Source: a virus. Taken from it: a DNA stretch of 22,051 bases. The translations under genes and the position numbers were made by a program. Under the pieces are notes generated by a model that worked only from the letters and a program-made list of their open reading frames with translations, was not told where the DNA came from and searched no databases. The stretch spans positions 1 to 22,051 of IMG/VR virus record IMGVR_UViG_3300042465_002295. The stretch is one strand, 5' to 3'. The stretch's first letter is position 1; every line of letters starts with the position of its first letter. Of this stretch, positions 7,770 to 14,631 are shown in pieces.

Positions 7770-7816
7770 ACCGGCGCAAGCCGGTCTTGCCCTGCCTGCC
7801 GTGGTAGCCACGGCGG
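7770..7816 (+). terminator. Two tandem hairpins between capsid and connector genes
   Basis: In this 77-base gap, ACCGGC-GCAA-GCCGGT (7770-7785) forms a perfect 6-bp stem closed by a GNRA tetraloop. A second stem pairs 7796-7804 with 7808-7816 (9 bp including one G-T wobble) around a TAG loop. Neither is followed by a run of T. They may be a partial terminator, an RNA-processing site, or a 3'-end stabiliser keeping capsid mRNA abundant. The structure is directly visible; the role is inferred. Confidence 0.5.
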
Positions 7817-7840
7817 CGGGGCCAACTCTTTCAGCATCCT

Positions 7841-10129
7841 ATGGCAGTCACCGTCTACCCCCAGCCCGTTCCTGCTGCCGGCTTCGCGCCATCGTTCCTG
7901 TTGGCGAGCAGCAAGTACATCGTAACGGCTGGGGCCGTCGGCGGTGCGCAGAGCGCCGCATTCACAATGCAGTGGGATGCAGTAGCTGAGACGGAGTGCG
8001 AATACTGGGACAGCGCCGGAAACGTTGGCTGCCACTGGACTACGATCGGCGCTGACGAGCCGGTCGACGTGCGGGTGCGCCTCGTCGCTGGGCCGATCTT
8101 TGAGGCAAAGGTGTACCCGGGAGGCGTCGCTACGCAGTCGATCGTCGACGGCGAGCTTCGGCTCGTCGTGCCAGCGAATAACCGCCTGCGCGTCGAGGTC
8201 AACGGAGACCGCCGCACGCCCGTGCATCTGTTCGTCAGCCGGCCCGAGATCGAGGAACCCATCGGCGCGGCGCAGTTCAACCCGGCGGCACCTGTCACGT
8301 CGGTCGCCGCCAACCAGGCGCTGACCTTCCCGTCTGGGTTCATCTACCTCATTGAGCCAGGTTTCGCGCTGAACGACGGCTGCACGCTCACGATCGAGGG
8401 CGGCGCGGTCGTCGTGTTTGACACGCCAGACGTGACAGGCGTTGCCACGGCAGGCGCGGCCACGACCATCACGGACAGCACCAAGTCCTGGACCACCAAC
8501 CAGTTCAGCGTCGCCGGCGCATGGGTGCGCATCACGGCAGGCACTGGCGCCGGTCAGATCCGGGAGATCGTCAGCAACACCTCCACGCAGATCACGGTGA
8601 CGCCGGCCTGGACGACCAACCCCACTGCGGGTAGTGCGTTCTCGGTCATAGGCTACCGCCGCGCAGGCTTCGACATCACGAACCTGACGGCGGCCAACAC
8701 TGGCGTGCGCATCCAGGGCCACGGCGTGCTGACCAGCCTGGCAGACTCCTCGAACGCGCAGCAGGACATCGGGTTTGAGACGCAGGTCAAGTACTGCGCC
8801 ATCGCCACGGACTCGGCCCTGACGCCGCGCAACCTGCGTATCGAGGGGCCGACGTTTGTGCGCTGGCCCTTCTACTTGCAGCGCGCCGGTGCGCACTACC
8901 TGCGCAACGTCCAGTACCTGAACCCGTGGACGTTCAACAGCAACGCATTCAACCCTGGCAAGCAGTCGTTTGGAGATCCGCGTGGGACCGTAGTGGAGTG
9001 CTTCGGCTACACCGGCGACGACACATGCATTGTCGTCCAGAGCGGGCAGGTGAACGAGTACTACGGGACGTTCGCGGTAGCGGCGCGGGCCAACGCCTTC
9101 ATCATCGACTATTTCGGCTTTCCTGTGAACGACTCGACGCAGGGCCGCATCGTCGACTGCCATGCGATGCAGCTCGGCGACGCCGATAGCGGGCAAGAGG
9201 GTGTTTACCCTCTCATGGGTGCGCAGTGCATCCTTGCGTGCTGGGTGGACCAGACCAACGCCAACGCAGCCAACGGCGTCTTCAACGTGCAAGTCAGCAA
9301 CTTGAAGGTGTGGGGTCCGCTGTATTCCCGCCTGTGGTCTCTGGAGAATCGCACGTACCCGTTCGGTGGCGTGACGGCGAACAACGCTGCAGGCCAAATC
9401 TTCGACATGCAGTTCGACGGCATCACGTGCGAGTACGTGCCAGGGCAGGTGTCGCGCATCATCGGGCGCGACGCCGTCAGCACGCCGCACGACCTGACGT
9501 TCGCGAACATCACGCTCGGCGGAACGAAACTTGACGCCGGCAACTACCAGCAGTTCGTCGAGGTCAACGCCTTCCCGTATGACCTGACGTGGGACGCTCC
9601 TGGCCTGGTCGTCGAGACGGGCACCGCGAGCGCGACGGCGACGGCGTACTGCTCGCTGGCGTTCGCCAACGCCTACCACGCCAGCTACGGCAACCCGTCG
9701 GCCTGGTCGTCGGCGACGGTGGCGACGCGCGAGGCCGCGATCCGCGAGGCCACGATGGCGCTGGACGCTCGCTACGGCGGGCGCTGGTCGGGCTTCCGCT
9801 ACTCGACCGCGCAGGCGCTCGACTGGCCACGCACGTACGCCTACGACAGCGCCGGCAACGAGATTGCCAGCGACGTGATCCCGGTGCGGCTGCAGCAGGC
9901 GACGGCGGCGATGGCGCTGATGCACATCCAGGGCGTCAGCATCAGCCCGACCGTCCGCACCACTGGCGACATCCGCAGCGAGGCCCTTTCGGCGGCGTCT
10001 GGCGCGTCCAAGTCGGTCACGTACGCCGGAACGAAGCCGAGCGAGACGCAGCTCGTCCAGGTCGAGCGGATGCTGCAGACCGCCGGCCTGGTGTCCTCGG
10101 GCGGTAGCTGGGGGTGGCTGGACCTATGA
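7841..10129 (+). CDS. Fusion: GH49-like beta-helix protein + head-tail connector domain
   Basis: This 762-residue protein has two clear parts. Residues 1-585 resemble family GH49 dextranases/isopullulanases. There is a beta-sandwich N-domain (VEVNGDRRTPVHLFVSRPE, 118-136), then a right-handed beta-helix (ITNLTAANTGVRIQGHGVL, ECFGYTGDDTCIVVQ, repeated N-V-x-V-x-N-L-x-V rungs). G392-D393-D394 lie where GH49 enzymes keep their paired catalytic aspartates. Residues 200-271 are an inserted small beta module. From about residue 589 (LVVETGTASATATAYCSLAFAN...YHASYG...AWSS) to the end it is a DnaT-like/gp6-like head completion domain with the QALDWPR motif. The domain normally starts as a separate protein (M-x-LIVETG). 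No in-frame ATG, GTG or TTG occurs between about 9536 and 9718, so the parts appear truly fused. The ATG at 7841 has a weak ribosome binding site. A role as a glycan-active collar or neck appendage is inferred. Confidence 0.8.
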   Translation: MAVTVYPQPVPAAGFAPSFLLASSKYIVTAGAVGGAQSAAFTMQWDAVAETECEYWDSAGNVGCHWTTIGADEPVDVRVRLVAGPIFEAKVYPGGVATQSIVDGELRLVVPANNRLRVEVNGDRRTPVHLFVSRPEIEEPIGAAQFNPAAPVTSVAANQALTFPSGFIYLIEPGFALNDGCTLTIEGGAVVVFDTPDVTGVATAGAATTITDSTKSWTTNQFSVAGAWVRITAGTGAGQIREIVSNTSTQITVTPAWTTNPTAGSAFSVIGYRRAGFDITNLTAANTGVRIQGHGVLTSLADSSNAQQDIGFETQVKYCAIATDSALTPRNLRIEGPTFVRWPFYLQRAGAHYLRNVQYLNPWTFNSNAFNPGKQSFGDPRGTVVECFGYTGDDTCIVVQSGQVNEYYGTFAVAARANAFIIDYFGFPVNDSTQGRIVDCHAMQLGDADSGQEGVYPLMGAQCILACWVDQTNANAANGVFNVQVSNLKVWGPLYSRLWSLENRTYPFGGVTANNAAGQIFDMQFDGITCEYVPGQVSRIIGRDAVSTPHDLTFANITLGGTKLDAGNYQQFVEVNAFPYDLTWDAPGLVVETGTASATATAYCSLAFANAYHASYGNPSAWSSATVATREAAIREATMALDARYGGRWSGFRYSTAQALDWPRTYAYDSAGNEIASDVIPVRLQQATAAMALMHIQGVSISPTVRTTGDIRSEALSAASGASKSVTYAGTKPSETQLVQVERMLQTAGLVSSGGSWGWLDL

Positions 10130-10494
10130 CGCTCGCCGACGAGTTCCTCGCGCTGGAGACGGAGCTGGCGGCGACGTTCGGCCAGACCGCGACGCTCACC
10201 GTGCGCACGGCGACCGCCTACGCGGCGGCAGGGACTGTCACCGAGACCACGGCCACGGCGACCGTCACTGCCGACGGCCCGGTGAGCGACGTGAGCCGCT
10301 ACGCCGCCGCCGGCATCGACCAGAGCGTCACGGCCACGTGGTACATCCCTGCCAGCGGCCTCGCGCTGGTGCCGAAGAAGGGCGACCGCATCACCGTCGG
10401 CGCGAAGACGTGGCAGTTTGTCGCCGTCGAGAAGTACGCGGTGCAGGGCGTCGTCACCGGCTACCGCTGCGACGCCGGCGAGGTGACGCCGTGA
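10126..10494 (+). CDS. Putative head-closure / head-tail joining protein
   Basis: The 122-residue product has an N-terminal helix (TLADEFLALETELAATFG), an alternating T/A/V beta-rich middle and a closing strand segment (KKGDRITVGAKTWQFVAVE). A small beta barrel with an 'R-I-x-V-x-G' turn is typical of head-closure (Hc1) or head-tail adaptor proteins. Position between the connector domain and the neck protein fits. ATG 10126 overlaps the previous stop (ATGA); a GTG at 10114 would add 4 residues. The family is assigned from position and composition. Confidence 0.65.
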   Translation: MTLADEFLALETELAATFGQTATLTVRTATAYAAAGTVTETTATATVTADGPVSDVSRYAAAGIDQSVTATWYIPASGLALVPKKGDRITVGAKTWQFVAVEKYAVQGVVTGYRCDAGEVTP

Positions 10495-10982
10495 GCAACA
10501 CGCCGCAGTTCGTCGCCGAGCTGAACCGCTGGGTCGACGACAACGCCCGCAAGCAGCCCGTGCAGGTGCTCAAGAAGGTGTGCCAGGACGCCATCCGGGG
10601 CCTCGTCATCAACACGCCCGTGGGCAACCCTGAGGCGTGGGCCATCAACGAGGGCAGGCGCGCGCGTGGCTTGCCGATCATCCGGCGCGCGGGCTACGTC
10701 GGTGGCCACATGCGGCGCAACTTGCAGGCGAACATCAACACGCCGCTGCGCACCGAGCTGCCGGGCGTCGACCCGAGCGGTGCGCGCGTGACGCAGGAAA
10801 TGCGGGCCGTCGTGGCAACCATCACGCGCCCTGTCCGCGTGCACTTCACGTGCCCGGTGCCGTATGCCGAGGTGATCGAGTACGGCAGCGGCAGCAAGAA
10901 GCCCTGGTCAAAACAGGCTCCCAACGGCGTCTTCGGCCCCACCCTGGAAGGCCTGCGCCAACTCTACGCGGTGCGCCGATGA
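10491..10982 (+). CDS. Neck / HK97 gp10-like tail component
   Basis: The 163-residue product carries the PYAEVIEYGSGSKKPWSKQAP motif followed by GVFGPTLEGL, close to the 'P-Y-A-x-x-x-E-Y-G-x-S-x-Q-A-P-x-G' signature of Ne1/HK97 gp10-type proteins, which sit at the neck or tail completion ring. The start GTG 10491 overlaps the previous stop (GTGA) and has a GAGGTG ribosome binding site at 10480-10485. The N-terminal 50 residues are helical with K and Q. Assignment is good by motif and gene order. Confidence 0.8.
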   Translation: MSNTPQFVAELNRWVDDNARKQPVQVLKKVCQDAIRGLVINTPVGNPEAWAINEGRRARGLPIIRRAGYVGGHMRRNLQANINTPLRTELPGVDPSGARVTQEMRAVVATITRPVRVHFTCPVPYAEVIEYGSGSKKPWSKQAPNGVFGPTLEGLRQLYAVRR

Positions 10983-11392
10983 GCCAAGCTGCCGCCATCG
11001 CCGCCATCCGCAGCCGCTTCATCTCGCAGGTGGCGACGCCGCAAGGCCTCGTCGTCGTGTACGACAACGCGCCGGCGGTGGCCTCGACGGTCCCGACCGC
11101 GCGCGTGACCGTGCAGGTGCGCGAGGAGCGCCTCCTGACTCTCGGGCGCCCGCGCCGTTGGCGTGCCGTCGGCGAGGTCGAGGTCCGCCTGTCGCAGCCT
11201 CGCGAGCGCGGCGACGCTGACATACTGGGCAAGGCCGAGGCCGTGCTCGACGCTTTCCGTGGCGTGACGATCGCATCTCCTGTGGTGCGATTCACGCCGC
11301 CCCCGACCGTTGTCGGCGCGCTCGACGCCGAGGACGCCCTGGCGTCGCGCACGGTGCGCGTGCCGTTTGAAGCCGACTACTCCACTACCTGA
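10979..11392 (+). CDS. Tail terminator protein
   Basis: The 137-residue product starts at ATG 10979, overlapping the neck gene stop (ATGA). It shows the tail terminator layout: an N-terminal helix (AAAIAAIRSRFISQV), strands around VVVYDNAPAVASTVPTARVTVQ, then GEVEVRLSQP, a helix GKAEAVLDAFRG, and C-terminal strands ending RTVRVPFEADY. Such proteins cap the tail tube and join it to the neck. Position directly before the tail tube gene is the canonical one. No strong Shine-Dalgarno sequence is visible. Confidence 0.78.
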   Translation: MSQAAAIAAIRSRFISQVATPQGLVVVYDNAPAVASTVPTARVTVQVREERLLTLGRPRRWRAVGEVEVRLSQPRERGDADILGKAEAVLDAFRGVTIASPVVRFTPPPTVVGALDAEDALASRTVRVPFEADYSTT

Positions 11393-11394
11393 CC

Positions 11395-12573
11395 ATGGCC
11401 GAAGGTTTCCGTACCCGCATTTCCCTCGTAGCCGAGAGCACCTACGGCACGACTCCCGCGACCCCGACGATGCGCATCCTGCCCATCACCGGGCACGGCA
11501 TCACCGACCGGGTGACGCAGACGCCGAGCAACGTGATCAACACCACGCGCAACATCGACGACATGGTGCGCACTGGGCGAGGCGCGACGGGAACGATCCC
11601 GTGCGAGCTGCGGCACAGCCCGAGCGGCGAGGCGCTCGACCTGGCCATGCAGGCGATCATGTCGGCCACGGCGACGGCGGCTGCCTCGACGGGCACCTGC
11701 ACCATTCCAGGCGGCACCAAGACCATCACCAAGGCGGCGTTCGCCTTCGCCACTGACTTCGCCGTCGGTGACATCGTGCGCGTCACTGGCTCGTCGGTCG
11801 CTGCTGAGAACGGCCTCTACCGGGTGACGGCGAGCGTCACCGGCACGCTGACTGTCGACCGTGCGGCGAACTTCACCGCCGGCGGCTCGGCGGTCACGGT
11901 CAGCCGCGCCGCGCGCACGACCAACGCCCTGTTGTCCCCCAGCTTCACCGTCGAGGTGGCGCACCTGGACCTGCAGCGCGCCCACATCTTCCGGGGCGTC
12001 GTTTTCAACTCGGCGACGATCAACCTCGCCGTCAACCAGCTCGCCACGGTGACGTTCCAGATTGAGGCCAGGGACAGTATCGTCACTGGCAACACGGGCA
12101 CGACCGACGTGTTCATCGCCGGTGCGACGTACTCGGCCATGACGGCCCGCCCGACGCTCGACCCGATCGGCGTGCAGGAGATCATCCTCGGCAACGGCAC
12201 GACCGACACCGACGTGCCGGCGCAGTCGGTCACGCTGACGTTGTCGAACAACATCACCCCGCGCGAGCAGCTCGCGTCCCTCGGCCCGGTGAGCATGTCG
12301 CGCGGCCAGTACGGCGCGGCGGTGCAGGCCTCGGCGTACTTCGACAACCAGGAAGACCACACGACTTTCTTGGCGAACAACGCCACCAACTTCTGGGTGT
12401 TCGCCGCGGACGCGAGCAACCGCGGCTGGTCGTTCGCCATCCCGACGTGCAAGATCACCGACCACGGCATCCCGGTGACGGGGCCGGGCAGCGACATCTT
12501 CCGCGCTCTGTCGGTGGCGGGATACCTCGACGCGACGCAGAATATCACCTGCCGGATGCAGCGCTGGGACTGA
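11395..12573 (+). CDS. Major tail tube protein
   Basis: The 392-residue product is the likely tail tube subunit. It begins AEGFRTRISLVAESTYGTTP, the common start of siphovirus tube proteins (an 'E-x-x-x-G-x-x-P' N-terminus), and ends in long beta strands. Internally, about residues 108-165, there is an extra small beta domain (FAVGDIVRVTGS...NGLYRVTAS...TLTVDR), the kind of insert often displayed on tail tubes. Its place before the chaperone and tape measure genes is canonical. The ATG 11395 comes two bases after the previous stop with no clear ribosome binding site. Confidence 0.85.
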   Translation: MAEGFRTRISLVAESTYGTTPATPTMRILPITGHGITDRVTQTPSNVINTTRNIDDMVRTGRGATGTIPCELRHSPSGEALDLAMQAIMSATATAAASTGTCTIPGGTKTITKAAFAFATDFAVGDIVRVTGSSVAAENGLYRVTASVTGTLTVDRAANFTAGGSAVTVSRAARTTNALLSPSFTVEVAHLDLQRAHIFRGVVFNSATINLAVNQLATVTFQIEARDSIVTGNTGTTDVFIAGATYSAMTARPTLDPIGVQEIILGNGTTDTDVPAQSVTLTLSNNITPREQLASLGPVSMSRGQYGAAVQASAYFDNQEDHTTFLANNATNFWVFAADASNRGWSFAIPTCKITDHGIPVTGPGSDIFRALSVAGYLDATQNITCRMQRWD

Positions 12574-12585
12574 TAGGCTGCGCCG

Positions 12586-13032
12586 ATGGACCTGAACACC
12601 TGCAAGCTCGACGAGGCCAAGCTCGCCGGCGGCGTCTGGTGGGCGCTGTCGCGCAACCCTGACGGCACGCTGTCGGGCGTCCCTGTGCGCGGTCAGCCCG
12701 GCGACGTGCCGGCGGTGCTGATCCGGCCCGCCGGCGTCGAGTTTGAGCGCGCCCTGGAGGAGGCCCGCCGGCCCTTCCTGATCGACATCCGCGACAAGCG
12801 GCTGTCGGCAGCCGACGAGCGGCAGATCCTCGCCCAGGCGACCGCCAAGGCCCTGTGGGCGGGCTGCCACAACCTCACGGTGGGCGGGCAGCCGCTGGCG
12901 TACCGAGTGGCAGACGCGGCCCGGATGCTGGCCGATGCTGCCTGGACAAACCTCCTGGACTTCATCCTCGTGACGGCAAGGGACAAGGCGTCGCTGCTGG
13001 CCGACGAGGAAGCCCGAGCGTCGGGAAACTGA
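12586..13032 (+). CDS. Tail assembly chaperone, short form (G-like)
   Basis: The 148-residue product lies between the tail tube and tape measure genes, where siphoviruses encode the G-like chaperone that coats the tape measure and recruits tube subunits. It contains beta segments (VPAVLIRPAGVEFERALEEARR) and a C-terminal helix (ADAAWTNLLDFILVTARDK). A perfect -1 slippery heptamer abuts its stop codon, and the downstream frame encodes a T-like protein, which strongly supports the role. The ATG at 12586 has only weak ribosome-binding sequence upstream. Confidence 0.85.
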   Translation: MDLNTCKLDEAKLAGGVWWALSRNPDGTLSGVPVRGQPGDVPAVLIRPAGVEFERALEEARRPFLIDIRDKRLSAADERQILAQATAKALWAGCHNLTVGGQPLAYRVADAARMLADAAWTNLLDFILVTARDKASLLADEEARASGN

Positions 13033-13082
13033 TCGAGGCCCTGCGATGGCAGCTCACGCGCACCAGACCCCAGAAGCAGGCC
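13006..13082 (+). promoter_or_regulatory. Programmed -1 ribosomal frameshift site (GGGAAAC)
   Basis: The heptamer GGGAAAC (13023-13029) is phased as G GGA AAC in the G-like frame, directly before its TGA (13030-13032). After a -1 slip the tRNAs re-pair on GGG AAA and reading continues at CTG 13029. An SD-like GAGGAAG (13006-13012) sits 10 bases upstream, the spacing at which such elements stimulate -1 slipping in dnaX. A possible stem, 13037-13044 with 13076-13082 (7 bp, one bulge), starts 7 bases downstream. Lambda uses GGGAAAG at the same gene pair. Confidence 0.85.
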
Positions 13083-13499
13083 GCCGAGGCCGGGCTACGG
13101 GACTGGCTGCGCCGCAAGGGCCGGCGAGTACCCGACGAGCTGCGCGACGAGGCGACCGAGCCGCCCGAGCTGGCGCCGGATCTGATGCCGGTCTGGAACG
13201 CCTGGGCCATGCTGATGGACGGGCGCGACGTGTCGAGCGGCGAGGCGCTGTCCTGGCTGGAGGTGTCGAGGTACTGCGAGGACCACGACATCCGCGGCGA
13301 GGAGCGGCGGCGCTGGTGCCGGATGCTGAAGGCGATGGACCGGGTGTACGTCCAAGAGATCAACGCGAGGGCGACTGATGGCGAACGTGCTCGACCTGAC
13401 GATCGACGCGACGGGCATGGAGCGCGGCGCGCAGCAGGCGCAGCAGGCGCTCGGCAAGGTCACGCAGTCGGTGAAGCTGACCGACCAGGCGCTCAATAA
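13029..13499 (+). CDS. T-like part of tail assembly chaperone GT (made by -1 frameshift)
   Basis: This frame has no good start of its own. It is read when ribosomes slip at 13023-13029, giving a fusion of 148 + 156 = 304 residues that starts at 12586. The downstream part begins LIEALRWQLTRTRPQKQAAE and contains the W-rich segment PDLMPVWNAWAMLMDG and a helical end (EERRRWCRMLKAMDRVY). This matches the pattern of second-frame tail chaperone segments (E-A-L-x-W-x-L...PE-L-x-P...W). The T part would bridge the chaperone to tube subunits. The frame runs 122 bases into the tape measure gene, a long overlap whose last 40 or so residues are arginine/alanine-rich. Confidence 0.8.
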   Translation: MIEALRWQLTRTRPQKQAAEAGLRDWLRRKGRRVPDELRDEATEPPELAPDLMPVWNAWAMLMDGRDVSSGEALSWLEVSRYCEDHDIRGEERRRWCRMLKAMDRVYVQEINARATDGERARPDDRRDGHGARRAAGAAGARQGHAVGEADRPGAQ

Positions 13500-14625
13500 G
13501 GCCTTTCAGACCACCGGTGGAACCATCCAGGTCGCCGGCGGCATCTCGCAGACGGCCAAGGCCCTCGCCGACCTGAACGCGGCGGCGGCGGCGTCGAGCG
13601 CGGCGCGGACGCTGCTGGAGATCGGCAGGACGGCGCAGGACTTCCGCGAGTTGTCGCAGGGCATTCAGCAGACCACGGCCACCTACGACATCTACGGCAC
13701 CAAGATTACCACGGCGGCTGCGGCGACGGGTCGACTGCAGTCCGTGATGATGACCCTCAGCTCTGTCGTCCGGGCAAACCCACTGCTGTTGATTGCGACG
13801 GCGATCGGGGCAATCAGCACGGCGATGTCTGTCTTCGGCGACAACACCAAGAAGGCCGCCGACGCCTACGGCGAACTCGGCGCGGAGATTCGCAAGGTTC
13901 GGGCCACCGAGGCGGCTGCCGAGTACCTGGGCATCAACGCCGACACCGGCGCGCAGCGGCGGGCGCTCCTGATGCGCACCGCCGAGCAGGCCATGGGGCG
14001 CGGGATGTCGATGCAGGAGCTGCAGGCGTCGGGCATGGGCATGGACGCCATGCGGTTCCTTGCGTCGCGAGGCAACCAGCAGGCCCTCGACTACATGCGG
14101 CAGGGCGGCTCCTACACGAATCGCAGCTACGCCGCGGGCATGCAGGGCGTGACTGTGCGCCAGTTTGAACGCGGGCGTATGCCTGATGTCGGCCTGAACG
14201 CGGAGCAAACGCAGGACTTCCTCCGCGCGCGCGCCCGCGAGACGGGCATGGTTCCGACGCCGGCGCAGGCTGGCGGCACTGACTACTTCCGTGGCGGGAT
14301 GCAGGGCGCTGCCCAGACGGCCATGCTGATCGCCGAATACAAGCGCAAGGAGGCCGAGGACTCGCAGCGCGTCGCCGAAAACATGGCCCGCGCTGCTGAC
14401 TACGCCGGCAACATCGGCGCGACGGTCGGCAGCGCCTTCGCGGACGTGCTGATGAAGACCACGACGCTGCGCCAGGCATTCGCCTCCATCGTCGCCAGCA
14501 TCGCGCGCCAGGGCCTGTCGGATGTTGGCGCGGCGATCTTCCGGGGCGCTGTCTCGGGCCTCACGCAGACGCAGGCCGGCGGGAACGCAGGCTTGACCGC
14601 TCCAGGCGAGACCCCACGAAACTAG
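13378..14625 (+). CDS. Tail tape measure protein (short)
   Basis: The 415-residue product sets tail length and lies inside the tube. It begins NVLDLTIDATGMERGAQQAQ, a common tape measure start, and is mostly helical, rich in A, Q, T and M. It has a hydrophobic segment at about 134-153 (ANPLLLIATAIGAISTAM) and a second weakly hydrophobic region near 340-395. Position after the G/GT genes is canonical. It is much shorter than usual. At about 1.5 angstrom per residue the tail would be roughly 60 nm. The start ATG 13378 has a CGAGGG element about 8 bases upstream and lies inside the T-like frame. Confidence 0.85.
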   Translation: MANVLDLTIDATGMERGAQQAQQALGKVTQSVKLTDQALNKAFQTTGGTIQVAGGISQTAKALADLNAAAAASSAARTLLEIGRTAQDFRELSQGIQQTTATYDIYGTKITTAAAATGRLQSVMMTLSSVVRANPLLLIATAIGAISTAMSVFGDNTKKAADAYGELGAEIRKVRATEAAAEYLGINADTGAQRRALLMRTAEQAMGRGMSMQELQASGMGMDAMRFLASRGNQQALDYMRQGGSYTNRSYAAGMQGVTVRQFERGRMPDVGLNAEQTQDFLRARARETGMVPTPAQAGGTDYFRGGMQGAAQTAMLIAEYKRKEAEDSQRVAENMARAADYAGNIGATVGSAFADVLMKTTTLRQAFASIVASIARQGLSDVGAAIFRGAVSGLTQTQAGGNAGLTAPGETPRN

Positions 14626-14631
14626 CGCATC

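Noticed and set aside
7685-9925. A 746-codon open frame on the minus strand
   Set aside because: It mirrors the connector fusion gene. High GC removes stops from the opposite strand, the product is arginine/valine/histidine-rich without motifs, and there is no ribosome binding site.
10099-10129. GGSWG at the end of the connector fusion as a diversity-generating retroelement target
   Set aside because: No reverse transcriptase, template repeat or second copy is visible, and the segment is a normal end for the connector domain.
13046-13378. A +2-frame open frame of 110 codons in the chaperone region
   Set aside because: Its product is arginine/glycine/alanine-rich without pattern, while the -1 frame joined by the slippery heptamer reads as a typical T-like protein.
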